Source: Lachnospiraceae bacterium UBA6452
GTDB lineage: Bacteria > Bacillota > Clostridia > Lachnospirales > Lachnospiraceae
DNA: 14,929 nucleotides
Direction: 5' to 3'
Assembly (NCBI GenBank): GCA_002441865.1
Contig: DJNY01000031.1
Location: 1-14,929 of the forward strand
Shown here: one piece after another, positions 6,544 to 13,646 of the stretch
Numbering within the stretch: position 1 is the stretch's first letter
Layout: every line of letters starts with the position of its first letter
Notes under the pieces: generated by a model
The model's input: the letters and a program-made list of their open reading frames with translations, nothing else
What the model was told of the DNA's origin: nothing
The model's database searches: none
Program-made: the position numbers and the translations under genes

Positions 6544-7551
6544 GTGAGAAAAAGAAGGCATCACAGATATGCAAAATACGGTTACATATTCAGTATTCCT
6601 TTTATGGTTGCATTTATATTGTTTTCTTTATATCCGATCGTATATACAGCCTTGATCGGTTTTACAGATCTGAAGGGTCTCGGAATGACAAATTTTCATT
6701 TTCTGACAGAAGATCCCTTTCGAAATTTTAAAATAATATTGACCAATCCGTCTTTTCAACAGGCGTTAAGAAATACAGTTTTCCTGTGGATCTGTAACTT
6801 TATTCCACAGATATTATTGGCACTTTTGTTAACTGCATGGTTTACGGATAAACGCAGTAAGGTAAAAGGACAGGGATTATTTAAGGTTCTTTTCTATATG
6901 CCGAATATTATTACCGCTGCAACTGTGGCAATCCTGTTTAATGCTTTATTCGGATATCCGATGGGACCGGTAAATGATCTTCTTGTAAGACTTGGTATCA
7001 CCAATGAGCCTGTAAACCTGCTCATTAATAAGGCAGTTGCAAAGGGTGTTGTTATTTTCATCCAGACATGGATGTGGTATGGCTATACGATGGTTGTCCT
7101 GATTTCCGGTGTACTTGGCATCAGTCCTGAGATTTTTGAAGCAGCGGAAGTAGATGGTGCAAATCGTGTACAGACATTCTTTTATGTTACGATTCCGAAT
7201 ATTAAAACAATTTTGTTGTTTACACTTGTCACAAGTCTTATCGGTGGTCTGAATATGTTTGATATTCCAAAGCTGTTCCTGCTTGGCGGACCGGATAATG
7301 CAACACTTACAACAAGCGTATTTATTTACAACCAGGCATTCAGTGGCAGCTATATGTATAACAGGGCAGCAGCAGCGAGTATGATCATGTTCCTGATCAT
7401 CTGCGTTATCTCAGCATTTATGTTCTACATTTTAAGAGATAAGGATGAAGAACTCAGACTTCGTGAGATCAGAAGACAGGAGAAGAAGTACAGACAGGAA
7501 CTGAAGGCACAGAGAAGAATGGAAAGGGAGGGTGCAAATGTTACACAATAA
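6544..7551 (+). CDS. Sugar ABC transporter permease, MalF/UgpA type
   Basis: This 335-residue inner-membrane permease is one of two forming the transport channel of the CUT1 importer. It has a basic N-terminus (RKRRHHRYAKYGY) and about six membrane segments, the first being FSIPFMVAFILFSLYPIVYT. The cytoplasmic EAA loop that docks the ATPase is at about 7129-7200 (EIFEAAEVDGANRVQTFFYV, then TIPNIK). The C-terminal tail is highly charged. I chose the GTG at 6544 because GGAGG (6531-6535) lies eight bases upstream; the TTG at 6529 would overlap its own ribosome binding site. It overlaps the second permease gene by 14 bases, indicating translational coupling. No ATP-binding subunit is encoded in the operon, so a shared MsmK/MsiK-type ATPase from elsewhere is presumably used. 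Confidence 0.94.
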   Translation: MRKRRHHRYAKYGYIFSIPFMVAFILFSLYPIVYTALIGFTDLKGLGMTNFHFLTEDPFRNFKIILTNPSFQQALRNTVFLWICNFIPQILLALLLTAWFTDKRSKVKGQGLFKVLFYMPNIITAATVAILFNALFGYPMGPVNDLLVRLGITNEPVNLLINKAVAKGVVIFIQTWMWYGYTMVVLISGVLGISPEIFEAAEVDGANRVQTFFYVTIPNIKTILLFTLVTSLIGGLNMFDIPKLFLLGGPDNATLTTSVFIYNQAFSGSYMYNRAAAASMIMFLIICVISAFMFYILRDKDEELRLREIRRQEKKYRQELKAQRRMEREGANVTQ

Positions 7552-8380
7552 AGAAAATAAAATTCTGAAGATTGTGATCTACGTTGTATGTATTCTGCTG
7601 GCGATCATCAGTATTATGCCCTTCTGGATCATGATCATGAATGCGACGAGATCGACAACGGAAATACAGCAGCATGCAATTTCCCTTCTGCCATCTACAC
7701 ATATGATCAAAAACCTGAAGATTCTGCTTGGAAAAAGCTTTAACCCTGTCAGAGGATTTATGAATTCCCTGATCATTTCCGTAGGTTCCACAGGGCTGGC
7801 AGTTTATTTCTCATCATTGACGGCATATGCACTGACAGCGTATGACTGGAAACTGAAACGGCCGTTTTTCAGCTTTATTATGGCTGTTATGATGATCCCT
7901 GCGCAGGTTACAATGATCGGTTTTTACCAGATGGTTTATAAAATCCATATGACAAATAATCTGCTTATGCTGATCTTACCGGCGATTGCGTCACCTTCCA
8001 TGGTATTTTTCATGAGGCAGTATTTACAATCCACCTTATCGATGGAAATTGTGCAATCAGCAAGAATTGACGGTGCAGGTGAATATTTTATATTCAATTC
8101 CATTGTCCTCCCTATTATGAAACCGGCAATTGCAACACAGGCAATCTTCAGTTTTGTATCCAGTTGGAATAACCTGTTCACTCCGCTTGTCCTGCTGACG
8201 GACCAGGATAAATATACCATGCCTATCATGGTAAGTCTTCTCCGCGGTGATATTTATAAGACGGAATACGGTTCTGTCTATCTGGGTCTGACATTGACCG
8301 TTTTACCGCTGATCATTGTGTACCTGCTGCTTTCCAAGTATATTATCGCAGGTGTCGCATTAGGCAGCGTAAAAGGTTAA
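7538..8380 (+). CDS. Sugar ABC transporter permease, MalG/UgpE type
   Basis: This 280-residue second channel subunit of the importer has about six membrane segments, beginning ILKIVIYVVCILLAIISIMP. The MalG-type EAA loop (EIVQSARIDGAGEYFIFNSI, then VLPIMKP) is encoded at about 8047-8120. The FMRQYLQSTLSME segment just before it is also typical of this subfamily. The ATG at 7538 is preferred to the in-frame GTG at 7532 because GGGAGG (7526-7531) is then at the normal distance of six bases. The gene overlaps the previous permease gene by 14 bases. It ends the operon and is followed by a strong hairpin shared with the convergent AraC gene. Substrate as for the binding protein: unknown, probably an oligosaccharide. 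Confidence 0.94.
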   Translation: MLHNKENKILKIVIYVVCILLAIISIMPFWIMIMNATRSTTEIQQHAISLLPSTHMIKNLKILLGKSFNPVRGFMNSLIISVGSTGLAVYFSSLTAYALTAYDWKLKRPFFSFIMAVMMIPAQVTMIGFYQMVYKIHMTNNLLMLILPAIASPSMVFFMRQYLQSTLSMEIVQSARIDGAGEYFIFNSIVLPIMKPAIATQAIFSFVSSWNNLFTPLVLLTDQDKYTMPIMVSLLRGDIYKTEYGSVYLGLTLTVLPLIIVYLLLSKYIIAGVALGSVKG

Positions 8381-8404
8381 TATAATGTATCTCTCTCATT
8401 ACAC

Positions 8405-8433
8405 AAAAAAGGAAGCCAAAAGCTTCCTTTTTT
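8405..8433. terminator. Bidirectional rho-independent terminator
   Basis: GGAAGC (8411-8416) and GCTTCC (8422-8427) enclose the loop CAAAA. The stem is flanked by six A (8405-8410) on the left and six T (8428-8433) on the right, so it works as a T-tract hairpin on both strands. It lies between the ABC operon (+) and the convergent AraC gene (-), which it would both terminate. Confidence 0.9.
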
Positions 8434-8448
8434 GTTGAAAAGAGATAT

Positions 8449-9375
8449 TTAATTTACCTGTTCTTCACGGAATTTATTACGGTATTCCGTTGGAGAACAA
8501 TTGGTACATTTTTTAAAACACCGGCAGAAAGTAGTCAGATTATTAAAACCCGTCTGGAATGCAATGTCCGTGATCGGAATGTCGGTTGCAAGAAGAGCCT
8601 GCGCAGCCTGTACTCTTTTGTGAGACAAATAATCATAAAAAGTTGTATTTGTATGGAGCTTAAATAAACGTGAAAAATGGTATTTGGAAAAACCAATGTA
8701 ATCAGCAGCCTGCTCCAGACTCAGATCTTCCTGATAGTTAGCGTCAATAAAGGTCAGAAGGCTTACAAACTTATCATAATGTTCCCTGTGTTTATTAATA
8801 TTATCCGTATCAGCCTGTGTAACGGACTGGTCATATTGTTCCTTTCCGATTAAAATGTAGCTTTTCAGTAAAAGAGAAAATATCGTTGTTTCCCAAAAAA
8901 TATCATTGGAAAAATAAGTATCGATCATCTGCATCAGATTAGCATAAAATTCCTGATAAATAGAAGGCTTGGTAATAGCAGAGCAATAATAAGCATCCAT
9001 AAAAACAGGATCAAGTGTATGATAATCTTCCAGATTGGAAAAGGAATCGATATTGATCAGAAAAATAAAGCGGGCACCTTCTTCCTGACAGATGATTTTG
9101 TGTAACATATTTGGTGGAATCAACAATATATCGCCAACATTTAAATGATATGTTTTATTGTTGGCAATGACAGTGTAGGTGTTTTCTATGCAAAGGATCA
9201 TCTCCATTGCAGCATGATGATGTGTGGCATACCCTTCTACCTGATTATTGTACCATATGCGGATATGGGATTTGGGACTGTAATCGATCTGTTCCAGGGA
9301 ACCTGTCAGATTCCGCCCCACAAACTCAGTAACAGGCTGCTTATATTTTGGTGGTGTTTCTCTTTTTTCTGCCAT
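8449..9375 (-). CDS. AraC-family transcriptional regulator with cupin sensor domain
   Basis: This 308-residue regulator has an N-terminal sugar-sensing cupin-like domain of about residues 40-110 (HHHAAMEMI at 52-60 and GDILLIPPNMLHKI at 81-94). Two helix-turn-helix motifs follow at about residues 218-240 (LSLEQAADYIGFSKYHFSRL) and 266-289 (IPITDIAFQTGFNNLTTFCR). The C-terminal SPTEYRNK is the usual AraC/XylS ending. The frame stays open upstream to 9564, but I place the start at the ATG at 9375: AAAAGGGGGAT lies just upstream of it on the minus strand, and a probable promoter lies at 9425-9453. It is divergent from the GH3 gene and convergent with the ABC operon. It most likely activates both through the 21-bp-spaced repeats at 4902-4936 and 9473-9507, in response to a sugar or oligosaccharide. 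That link is inference. Confidence 0.93.
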   Translation of the reverse strand: MAEKRETPPKYKQPVTEFVGRNLTGSLEQIDYSPKSHIRIWYNNQVEGYATHHHAAMEMILCIENTYTVIANNKTYHLNVGDILLIPPNMLHKIICQEEGARFIFLINIDSFSNLEDYHTLDPVFMDAYYCSAITKPSIYQEFYANLMQMIDTYFSNDIFWETTIFSLLLKSYILIGKEQYDQSVTQADTDNINKHREHYDKFVSLLTFIDANYQEDLSLEQAADYIGFSKYHFSRLFKLHTNTTFYDYLSHKRVQAAQALLATDIPITDIAFQTGFNNLTTFCRCFKKCTNCSPTEYRNKFREEQVN

Positions 9376-9424
9376 AAAAATCCCCCTTTTACATGCATAA
9401 AACGCAAAATTACCTTCTTTTTCC

Positions 9425-9453
9425 ATTATAAAGCACAAATTGATAAATGGAAA
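9425..9453 (-). promoter_or_regulatory. Putative promoter of the AraC gene
   Basis: On the minus strand TATAAT (9430-9425) is preceded by TTTCCA (9453-9448, 4 of 6 to TTGACA) at 17 bp. Transcription would begin near 9418, downstream of the longer in-frame start candidates, and supports translation from 9375. The direct repeats at 9473-9507 lie just upstream, so autoregulation is possible. Confidence 0.5.
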
Positions 9454-9472
9454 GTTTTTGCGGGCATGATCC

Positions 9473-9507
9473 GCAATATTTGTAAACGATATCGCAAGAA
9501 ATGTGAG
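9473..9507 (+). promoter_or_regulatory. Two direct repeats 21 bp apart: probable AraC-type operator of the GH3 gene
   Basis: GCAATATTTGTAAA (9473-9486) and GCAAGAAATGTGAG (9494-9507) match the consensus GCAAGAATTGTAAA of the transporter-operon repeats at 12 and 11 of 14 positions. They start exactly 21 bp apart, as in that operator. The distance from the second repeat to the -10-like hexamer is 35 bp here and 34 bp there. Both pairs are on the + strand relative to the gene they would activate. Confidence 0.6.
9481..9494. promoter_or_regulatory. cre-like catabolite repression site
   Basis: TGTAAACGATATCG matches the CcpA consensus TGWAANCGNTNWCA at 13 of 14 positions (last base G instead of A). 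It lies between and overlaps the two AraC-type repeats, so a CcpA-like repressor bound here would block the activator. Binding is not shown by sequence alone. Confidence 0.5.
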
Positions 9508-9528
9508 GTCGCTGCAAAAGTAATTTTG

Positions 9529-9534
9529 TAAGAT
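9529..9534 (+). promoter_or_regulatory. Likely -10 element of the GH3 gene
   Basis: TAAGAT, directly preceded by TG, lies 35 bp after the start of the second repeat, mirroring the TG-TATAAT of the transporter promoter. The -35 position (9506-9511, AGGTCG) does not resemble TTGACA. The leader to the ATG at 9590 would be about 50 bases. Confidence 0.4.
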
Positions 9535-9589
9535 AAAAGCAGCAGATGACAAAGGACGGAACAACAGTAGAGAGTATGAGGATTTTGCA

Positions 9590-11695
9590 ATGAACAGAAA
9601 AGAAGCAGAAGAAAGAGCAGCCCATCTGGTTGATCAGATGACAGTGGAAGAAATGGCATCGCAGCTCAGATATGATGCACCGGCTATTGAAAGACTGCAT
9701 ATTCCGGCATATAACTGGTGGAGTGAAGGACTTCATGGTGTAGCAAGAGCCGGAACCGCAACTGTATTTCCGCAGGCAATAGGGCTTGCAGCTACATTTG
9801 ATCCGGTGTTAATAGAAAAAATAGGAGATACGATCGCGACAGAAGCCCGTGCAAAATACAATGCAGCTTCTGCGCATGGGGACAGAGATATTTATAAAGG
9901 TCTGACAATCTGGTCTCCTAATGTGAATATTTTCCGTGATCCGAGATGGGGACGCGGACACGAAACATATGGAGAGGATCCATATCTGACAAGCAGACTT
10001 GGAGAATCCTTTGTAAAAGGATTGCAGGGTGATGGACCTTATTTAAAAACAGCGGCGTGTGCAAAGCATTTTGCGGTACATTCCGGTCCGGAAAAGGAAA
10101 GACATCATTTCGATGCCAGAGCCACCAGAAAAGACATGTGGGAAACTTATCTGCCGGCTTTTCAGGCCTGTGTGGAGGCAGGTGTGGAATCTGTGATGGG
10201 TGCATATAACCGCACGAATGGGGAGCCATGCTGTGCCAATACTTATCTGATGGAAGAGGTATTGCGCGGCAAGTGGCATTTTGAGGGACATTATGTATCT
10301 GACTGCTGGGCGATCAAGGATTTCCATGAAAATCATAAAGTAACCAGAAATGCGGAAGAAAGCGCGTATCTGGCACTGGAAAAAGGCTGCGATCTGAACT
10401 GTGGCTGTACTTACCGGGAAATCATGCCCGCTTATAAAAAGGGAGATATGCCACTTTCCCTGATCCGCCGCGCTGCGATCCGTCTGTTTACAACAAGATT
10501 TCTGCTCGGAATGTTTGACAAAACAGAATATGATGAGATACCATATGAAACCATTGCCTGCAAAGAACATCTTGCACTGGCAAAAAAAGCAGCGGAAGAA
10601 AGTATTGTTCTTTTAAAGAATGATGGTATTTTACCGCTGGAAAAGAAAAAAGGTATGACAATTGGTGTGATCGGTCCAAATGCAGACAGCAGAGAGGCAC
10701 TGATCGGCAATTATCACGGAACACCTCCGAGATATATTACGGTTCTGGAAGGAATCCAGGATTATCTGGGAGAAGACGGACGTGTATTATATGCACAGGG
10801 CTGTCATTTATACAGGGACAGAGAGGAAGCACTGGCACAGCCTGATGACAGGATCAGTGAAGCAGTCAGCTGTGCAGAGCATGCAGATGTGGTTGTGCTC
10901 TGTCTGGGGCTCGATGAGACACTGGAAGGAGAGGAAGGAGATACGGGAAATTCCTATGCTTCCGGCGACAAGCTGGATCTGCTTCTTCCACCGCCGCAGC
11001 AAAGGCTTTTGGAAGCAGTTGCGAAAACAAAGACACCATTTATTGTCTGCCTGCTTGCAGGTTCTGCAATGGATCTTAATTTTGCGGATCAGGAAGCTGC
11101 TGCCATTCTGCAGGCATTTTATCCGGGAGCAGAAGGCGGAAGAGAAGTGGCAAGGCTTTTATTTGGGGAATATTCGCCATCCGGAAAGCTTCCTGTCACC
11201 ATATACCGGGATCTGACGGAAATGCCTGCATTTACAGATTATACAATGCAGGGAAGAACCTACCGTTATCTGACAAAAAAACCGCTTTATCCGTTTGGCT
11301 ACGGTCTGACCTACAGTGATTGTGTGATAGATGAAATACAGCCGGAAAAAGAATATACTTACGAAGATGCTGTAAAAGACGGTATAGAGATAAAAGTACA
11401 TGTAGAAAACAGGGGCAGTTATGATACAGATGAAGTACTACAGGGTTATGTGAAAGTACAGAGTCCGAATGAAGTGCTGCATCCAAGGCTCGGTGCTTTT
11501 GCAAGGATCCATTTAAAAGCAGGGGAAGAACAATGGATCAGCCTGCATATTTCCAAAACTGTATTTTCCACCGTAACAGAGGATGGAGAACGTGTCTATG
11601 ATGGTAAAAAGGCGCAGATCTTTATTGGATTCGGACAGCCTGACGAGCGCACAGCAGAGCTGCTAGGCATCAACAGTCTGTCATTTGAAGTCTGA
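9590..11695 (+). CDS. Glycoside hydrolase family 3, beta-xylosidase / beta-glucosidase
   Basis: This 701-residue enzyme removes terminal beta-linked sugars from oligosaccharides with retention. No signal peptide is present, so it acts in the cytoplasm on imported oligosaccharide. The N-terminal TIM-barrel domain contains NWWSEGLHGVARAG (residues 42-55), typical of the xylosidase branch of GH3. It also has WSPNVNIFRDPRWGRGHETYG (108-128), K159-H160, and VSDCW with the probable nucleophile Asp238. The second domain, about 335-540, contains GLDETLEGEEGD (440-451), where the acid/base glutamate should lie, and LPPPQQRLLEAV. A fibronectin-III-like domain forms residues 590-690. GAGGA at 9578-9582 supports the ATG. 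The gene is divergent from AraC and likely co-regulated with the ABC importer. Xylosidase is favoured over glucosidase by motif, but specificity in this family is not reliably read from sequence. Confidence 0.94.
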   Translation: MNRKEAEERAAHLVDQMTVEEMASQLRYDAPAIERLHIPAYNWWSEGLHGVARAGTATVFPQAIGLAATFDPVLIEKIGDTIATEARAKYNAASAHGDRDIYKGLTIWSPNVNIFRDPRWGRGHETYGEDPYLTSRLGESFVKGLQGDGPYLKTAACAKHFAVHSGPEKERHHFDARATRKDMWETYLPAFQACVEAGVESVMGAYNRTNGEPCCANTYLMEEVLRGKWHFEGHYVSDCWAIKDFHENHKVTRNAEESAYLALEKGCDLNCGCTYREIMPAYKKGDMPLSLIRRAAIRLFTTRFLLGMFDKTEYDEIPYETIACKEHLALAKKAAEESIVLLKNDGILPLEKKKGMTIGVIGPNADSREALIGNYHGTPPRYITVLEGIQDYLGEDGRVLYAQGCHLYRDREEALAQPDDRISEAVSCAEHADVVVLCLGLDETLEGEEGDTGNSYASGDKLDLLLPPPQQRLLEAVAKTKTPFIVCLLAGSAMDLNFADQEAAAILQAFYPGAEGGREVARLLFGEYSPSGKLPVTIYRDLTEMPAFTDYTMQGRTYRYLTKKPLYPFGYGLTYSDCVIDEIQPEKEYTYEDAVKDGIEIKVHVENRGSYDTDEVLQGYVKVQSPNEVLHPRLGAFARIHLKAGEEQWISLHISKTVFSTVTEDGERVYDGKKAQIFIGFGQPDERTAELLGINSLSFEV

Positions 11696-11772
11696 TAGGA
11701 TTTTTACCATGAAATAGGCAGAAAGATCATACATAAATAATAAAAACAGGCATACATTGAAATAGAAAATAC

Positions 11773-12063
11773 ATGATGGTGTTTGATATGGGAGAATTTA
11801 CATCTCAGAATTATATGTATATTTTTATTGTGTGTGTCTGTCTTTTTGTTTTGTTCCTGAGCAGCTTTCAGAAAAAAAGGAGGCTGGTGCTTGGTCTGGT
11901 GGAACGTAGCATTTTAGGTTTTGTGACGATCATAGGACTGGATCAGCTCTTTTCCTATCTGGCACTGGATCTGTTTGTCGGGGTTAATCTCTGGACGCTT
12001 TTGACAAGCACGATCCTAGGAATTCCGGGGGTTTGCATGCTGTTTTGTATCCAGTTTTTCTGA
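11773..12063 (+). CDS. Small BofA-like membrane protein
   Basis: The product is a 96-residue (or shorter) membrane protein. The first hydrophobic segment is YMYIFIVCVCLFVLFLSS, followed by a basic loop (FQKKRRL). The C-terminal half, VERSILGFVTIIGLDQLFSY through LGIPGVCMLFCIQFF, has the pattern of BofA, the membrane protein that inhibits processing of pro-sigma-K in sporulating Firmicutes: a conserved N-terminal V-x-x-x-I-x-G-x-x-x helix, a V-N-x-x-T segment and LGIPG near the end. The start is uncertain: ATG at 11773, 11776 or 11788, none with a strong ribosome binding site. It stands 77 bases after the GH3 gene with no clear terminator between them, and before the Tad operon. Whether it acts in sporulation here or has another role cannot be told from the window. 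Confidence 0.72.
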   Translation: MMVFDMGEFTSQNYMYIFIVCVCLFVLFLSSFQKKRRLVLGLVERSILGFVTIIGLDQLFSYLALDLFVGVNLWTLLTSTILGIPGVCMLFCIQFF

Positions 12064-12100
12064 AAATCCGGCAGTTTTCACAAAAATGATCTTTTTTGCA

Positions 12101-12130
12101 AAGAGGGGTTTACTTTTGTAAATCCCTCTT
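12101..12130 (+). terminator. Hairpin after the BofA-like gene
   Basis: AAGAGGGGTTTAC (12101-12113) pairs with GTAAATCCCTCTT (12118-12130) over 13 bp with one G-T wobble and loop TTTT. It is followed by ATATAAT rather than a T-run. Probably a terminator for the preceding transcription unit. It overlaps the presumed promoter of the Tad operon. Confidence 0.5.
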
Positions 12131-12137
12131 ATATAAT
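12109..12137 (+). promoter_or_regulatory. Putative promoter of the Tad pilus operon
   Basis: TTTACT (12109-12114, 4 of 6 to TTGACA) and a perfect TATAAT (12132-12137) are 17 bp apart. Transcription would begin near 12144 and produce a leader of about 85 bases containing two perfect hairpins. The spacer is part of the hairpin at 12101-12130. Confidence 0.45.
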
Positions 12138-12147
12138 GCAGCTTACA

Positions 12148-12187
12148 GATAGCAGTTCTGCTATCGGTGAAACAGTTCCTGTTTCAC
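12148..12187 (+). repeat. Tandem perfect hairpins in the Tad operon leader
   Basis: GATAGCAG-TT-CTGCTATC (12148-12165) and GTGAAACAG-TTC-CTGTTTCAC (12167-12187) are perfect palindromes one base apart. Both expose the same apex, CAG-TT(C)-CTG. They precede the prepilin peptidase ribosome binding site (TTGGAGG, 12218-12224) by about 30 bases. Neither has a T-tract. They may be RNA-protein recognition hairpins, mRNA stabilisers, or operators. No known riboswitch class is recognised. Confidence 0.6.
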
Positions 12188-12228
12188 AATTTCCACTTAT
12201 TTAAATCTATATATATTTTGGAGGATAT

Positions 12229-12660
12229 ATGATTTTTTTGTATGGCATCCTCTGTCTGGCAGTTGTGATGGATCTTTTTACATTCCGGATCAGTAACCGG
12301 ATCATACTGGCAGGATATCTGACAGGCATCTGTTATCGGTGGCTGACTGGTGGCTGGATGGGAACAGGCAGAGGTATTTTGGAAGCAGCGGTTTTCTTTT
12401 TGCTTCTCATTCCCGTTTACCGCTTTGGTGCATTTGGAGGCGGTGATATCAAGCTTTTCAGTGTCTGTGCCCTGTTTACGGGAATCATGCACAGTATTTC
12501 TATTTTTATCTATGCCTGCTTCGCAGGCGCGTTCATTTCCATTTTCTTATTGGCGTATCGCCTGATCTTCAAGAAAACAAGAAAAAAAGCAGTCATCCAT
12601 TTCAGTATTCCGATCCTGTTTGGCGTGATTGCACTACAAACAGGAGGAAGTATTTTATGA
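12229..12660 (+). CDS. A24 family prepilin peptidase (TadV/CpaA type)
   Basis: This 143-residue membrane aspartic protease cleaves the leader of Flp-type prepilins at the inner face of the membrane. The two catalytic aspartates of the family are visible: Asp15 in MDLFTFRISN and Asp73 in the FGGGDIKL motif (GxGD). Several hydrophobic segments surround them. The short length, without the N-terminal methylase domain of PilD, fits the CpaA/TadV group. GGAGG at 12220-12224 is a close-spaced ribosome binding site. The stop codon overlaps the start of the next gene in ATGA, so the two are translationally coupled. It is the first gene of a Tad pilus operon. The pilin gene itself is not in this window. 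Confidence 0.93.
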   Translation: MIFLYGILCLAVVMDLFTFRISNRIILAGYLTGICYRWLTGGWMGTGRGILEAAVFFLLLIPVYRFGAFGGGDIKLFSVCALFTGIMHSISIFIYACFAGAFISIFLLAYRLIFKKTRKKAVIHFSIPILFGVIALQTGGSIL

Positions 12661-13646
12661 ATCAGTTACTTGCAATCTGTGACAGGGAGACGATCCTTGT
12701 GAAAACGCTTTCCGCGTATTTAAAAGACCGCTTTCATTTTCCTATTATGGCATTTGATGATGCGGATCGGTTTCTGGCATTTGAAAAGGGGCGGGAGGAA
12801 GAGGATATCTGTCTGATCGGGGAAGATTTTCTGGATGCTTTTCAGACAGAGCAGCTTCTGACAAAGGTCAGACGCCCATTGTATCTGACGGAAGCAAAGA
12901 ATGGATCCGGTATTTATAAATACCAGTCGATCCATGAGATGGCAAAGGCCATTTTGAAGCTGTGTGAGGAGGAAGCACTTCTGCCGGTAAAAGGAACTGC
13001 GATAGCGCAGACAAAGCTGATCGCTTTTTATTCCCCCGCGCATCATATGCTGCAAAGCTCTATTGCGCTGACGATGGGACAGATCCTGGCAAAAAACAGG
13101 AAGGTGCTTTATCTGAATTTTGAACCGTATTCCGGTTTTGAATATATTATGCAGAAAAAATTTGTATACGACATGATGGATATTCTGTATTTTTTGCAGG
13201 AGGATGCGGAGAAATTCAGATGCCGGCTGGAAAGTATGGTAGAAATGACCGGAAACCTATACTACTTACCGCCTGTTTTTTCTTATCCCGATATGGAGGA
13301 AATCGATGAAAAAACGTGGCAGGCATTTTTGCAGAAGATCATCCGGGAAACAGACTATGAGGTAATCATACTGGATCTGACGGAGCAGGTAAGAGGGCTT
13401 TTCTCTTTGCTGGAGCTGTGTGATGAGATTTACAGCTGTATCCCAAAGGATGGGCTGGCAATGGCAAAGATGGAACAGTATAAAAAGCTGCTTTCCCATA
13501 TCAAAAAAGAGGATCTGCTTTCCAAAACAAAGGAATGTAAGATCCCGGTCTTTAAGGAATTTTCTTACCAGGCAGCACTTTATACCCATACGGAGCTGGC
13601 AGATTATGTACAGAAGCTGATGGAGAAAGAGGAAGAAGATGAATGA
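12657..13646 (+). CDS. TadZ/CpaE-like pilus assembly protein with degenerate P-loop
   Basis: The 329-residue protein has the TadZ/CpaE layout. An N-terminal atypical receiver-like domain (about residues 1-110) is followed by a ParA/MinD-like ATPase fold (about 119-325). In that fold KLIAFYSPAHHMLQSSIALT (120-139) stands where the deviant Walker A should be, VLYLNFEPYSG (150-160) corresponds to the next strand, and EVIILDL (235-241) to Walker B. The normal glycines and lysine of the P-loop are absent. TadZ proteins localise the Tad machine at the cell pole; the crystallised TadZ of Eubacterium rectale belongs to the same family. AGGAGG lies nine bases before the ATG. The start overlaps the peptidase stop codon, and the 3' end overlaps the ATPase gene by eight bases. 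Nucleotide binding by this protein is therefore doubtful, while a scaffold role remains likely (inference). Confidence 0.82.
   Translation: MNQLLAICDRETILVKTLSAYLKDRFHFPIMAFDDADRFLAFEKGREEEDICLIGEDFLDAFQTEQLLTKVRRPLYLTEAKNGSGIYKYQSIHEMAKAILKLCEEEALLPVKGTAIAQTKLIAFYSPAHHMLQSSIALTMGQILAKNRKVLYLNFEPYSGFEYIMQKKFVYDMMDILYFLQEDAEKFRCRLESMVEMTGNLYYLPPVFSYPDMEEIDEKTWQAFLQKIIRETDYEVIILDLTEQVRGLFSLLELCDEIYSCIPKDGLAMAKMEQYKKLLSHIKKEDLLSKTKECKIPVFKEFSYQAALYTHTELADYVQKLMEKEEEDE

Noticed and set aside
7532..7537. GTG start for the second permease
   Set aside because: It overlaps the ribosome binding site GGGAGG. The ATG at 7538 has normal spacing.
9514..9527. Possible third AraC half-site (GCAAAAGTAATTTT) before the GH3 gene
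   Set aside because: It is 20 rather than 21 bp from the previous repeat and matches the consensus only in its first bases.
9376..9564. N-terminal extension of the AraC protein to 371 residues
   Set aside because: The extra 63 residues are Phe/Cys-rich and unlike the family, overlap the probable promoters, and lack a ribosome binding site. The ATG at 9375 has a strong one.
10043..10570. 175-codon minus-strand open frame inside the GH3 gene
   Set aside because: It is antisense to the catalytic domain with all motifs intact on the + strand, and its composition is typical of a shadow frame.
12061..12098. A+T-rich inverted repeats right after the BofA-like stop codon (TGAAAA/TTTTCA and CAAAAA/TTTTTG)
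   Set aside because: The stems contain almost only A-T pairs and are too weak to call a terminator. The hairpin at 12101-12130 is the better candidate.
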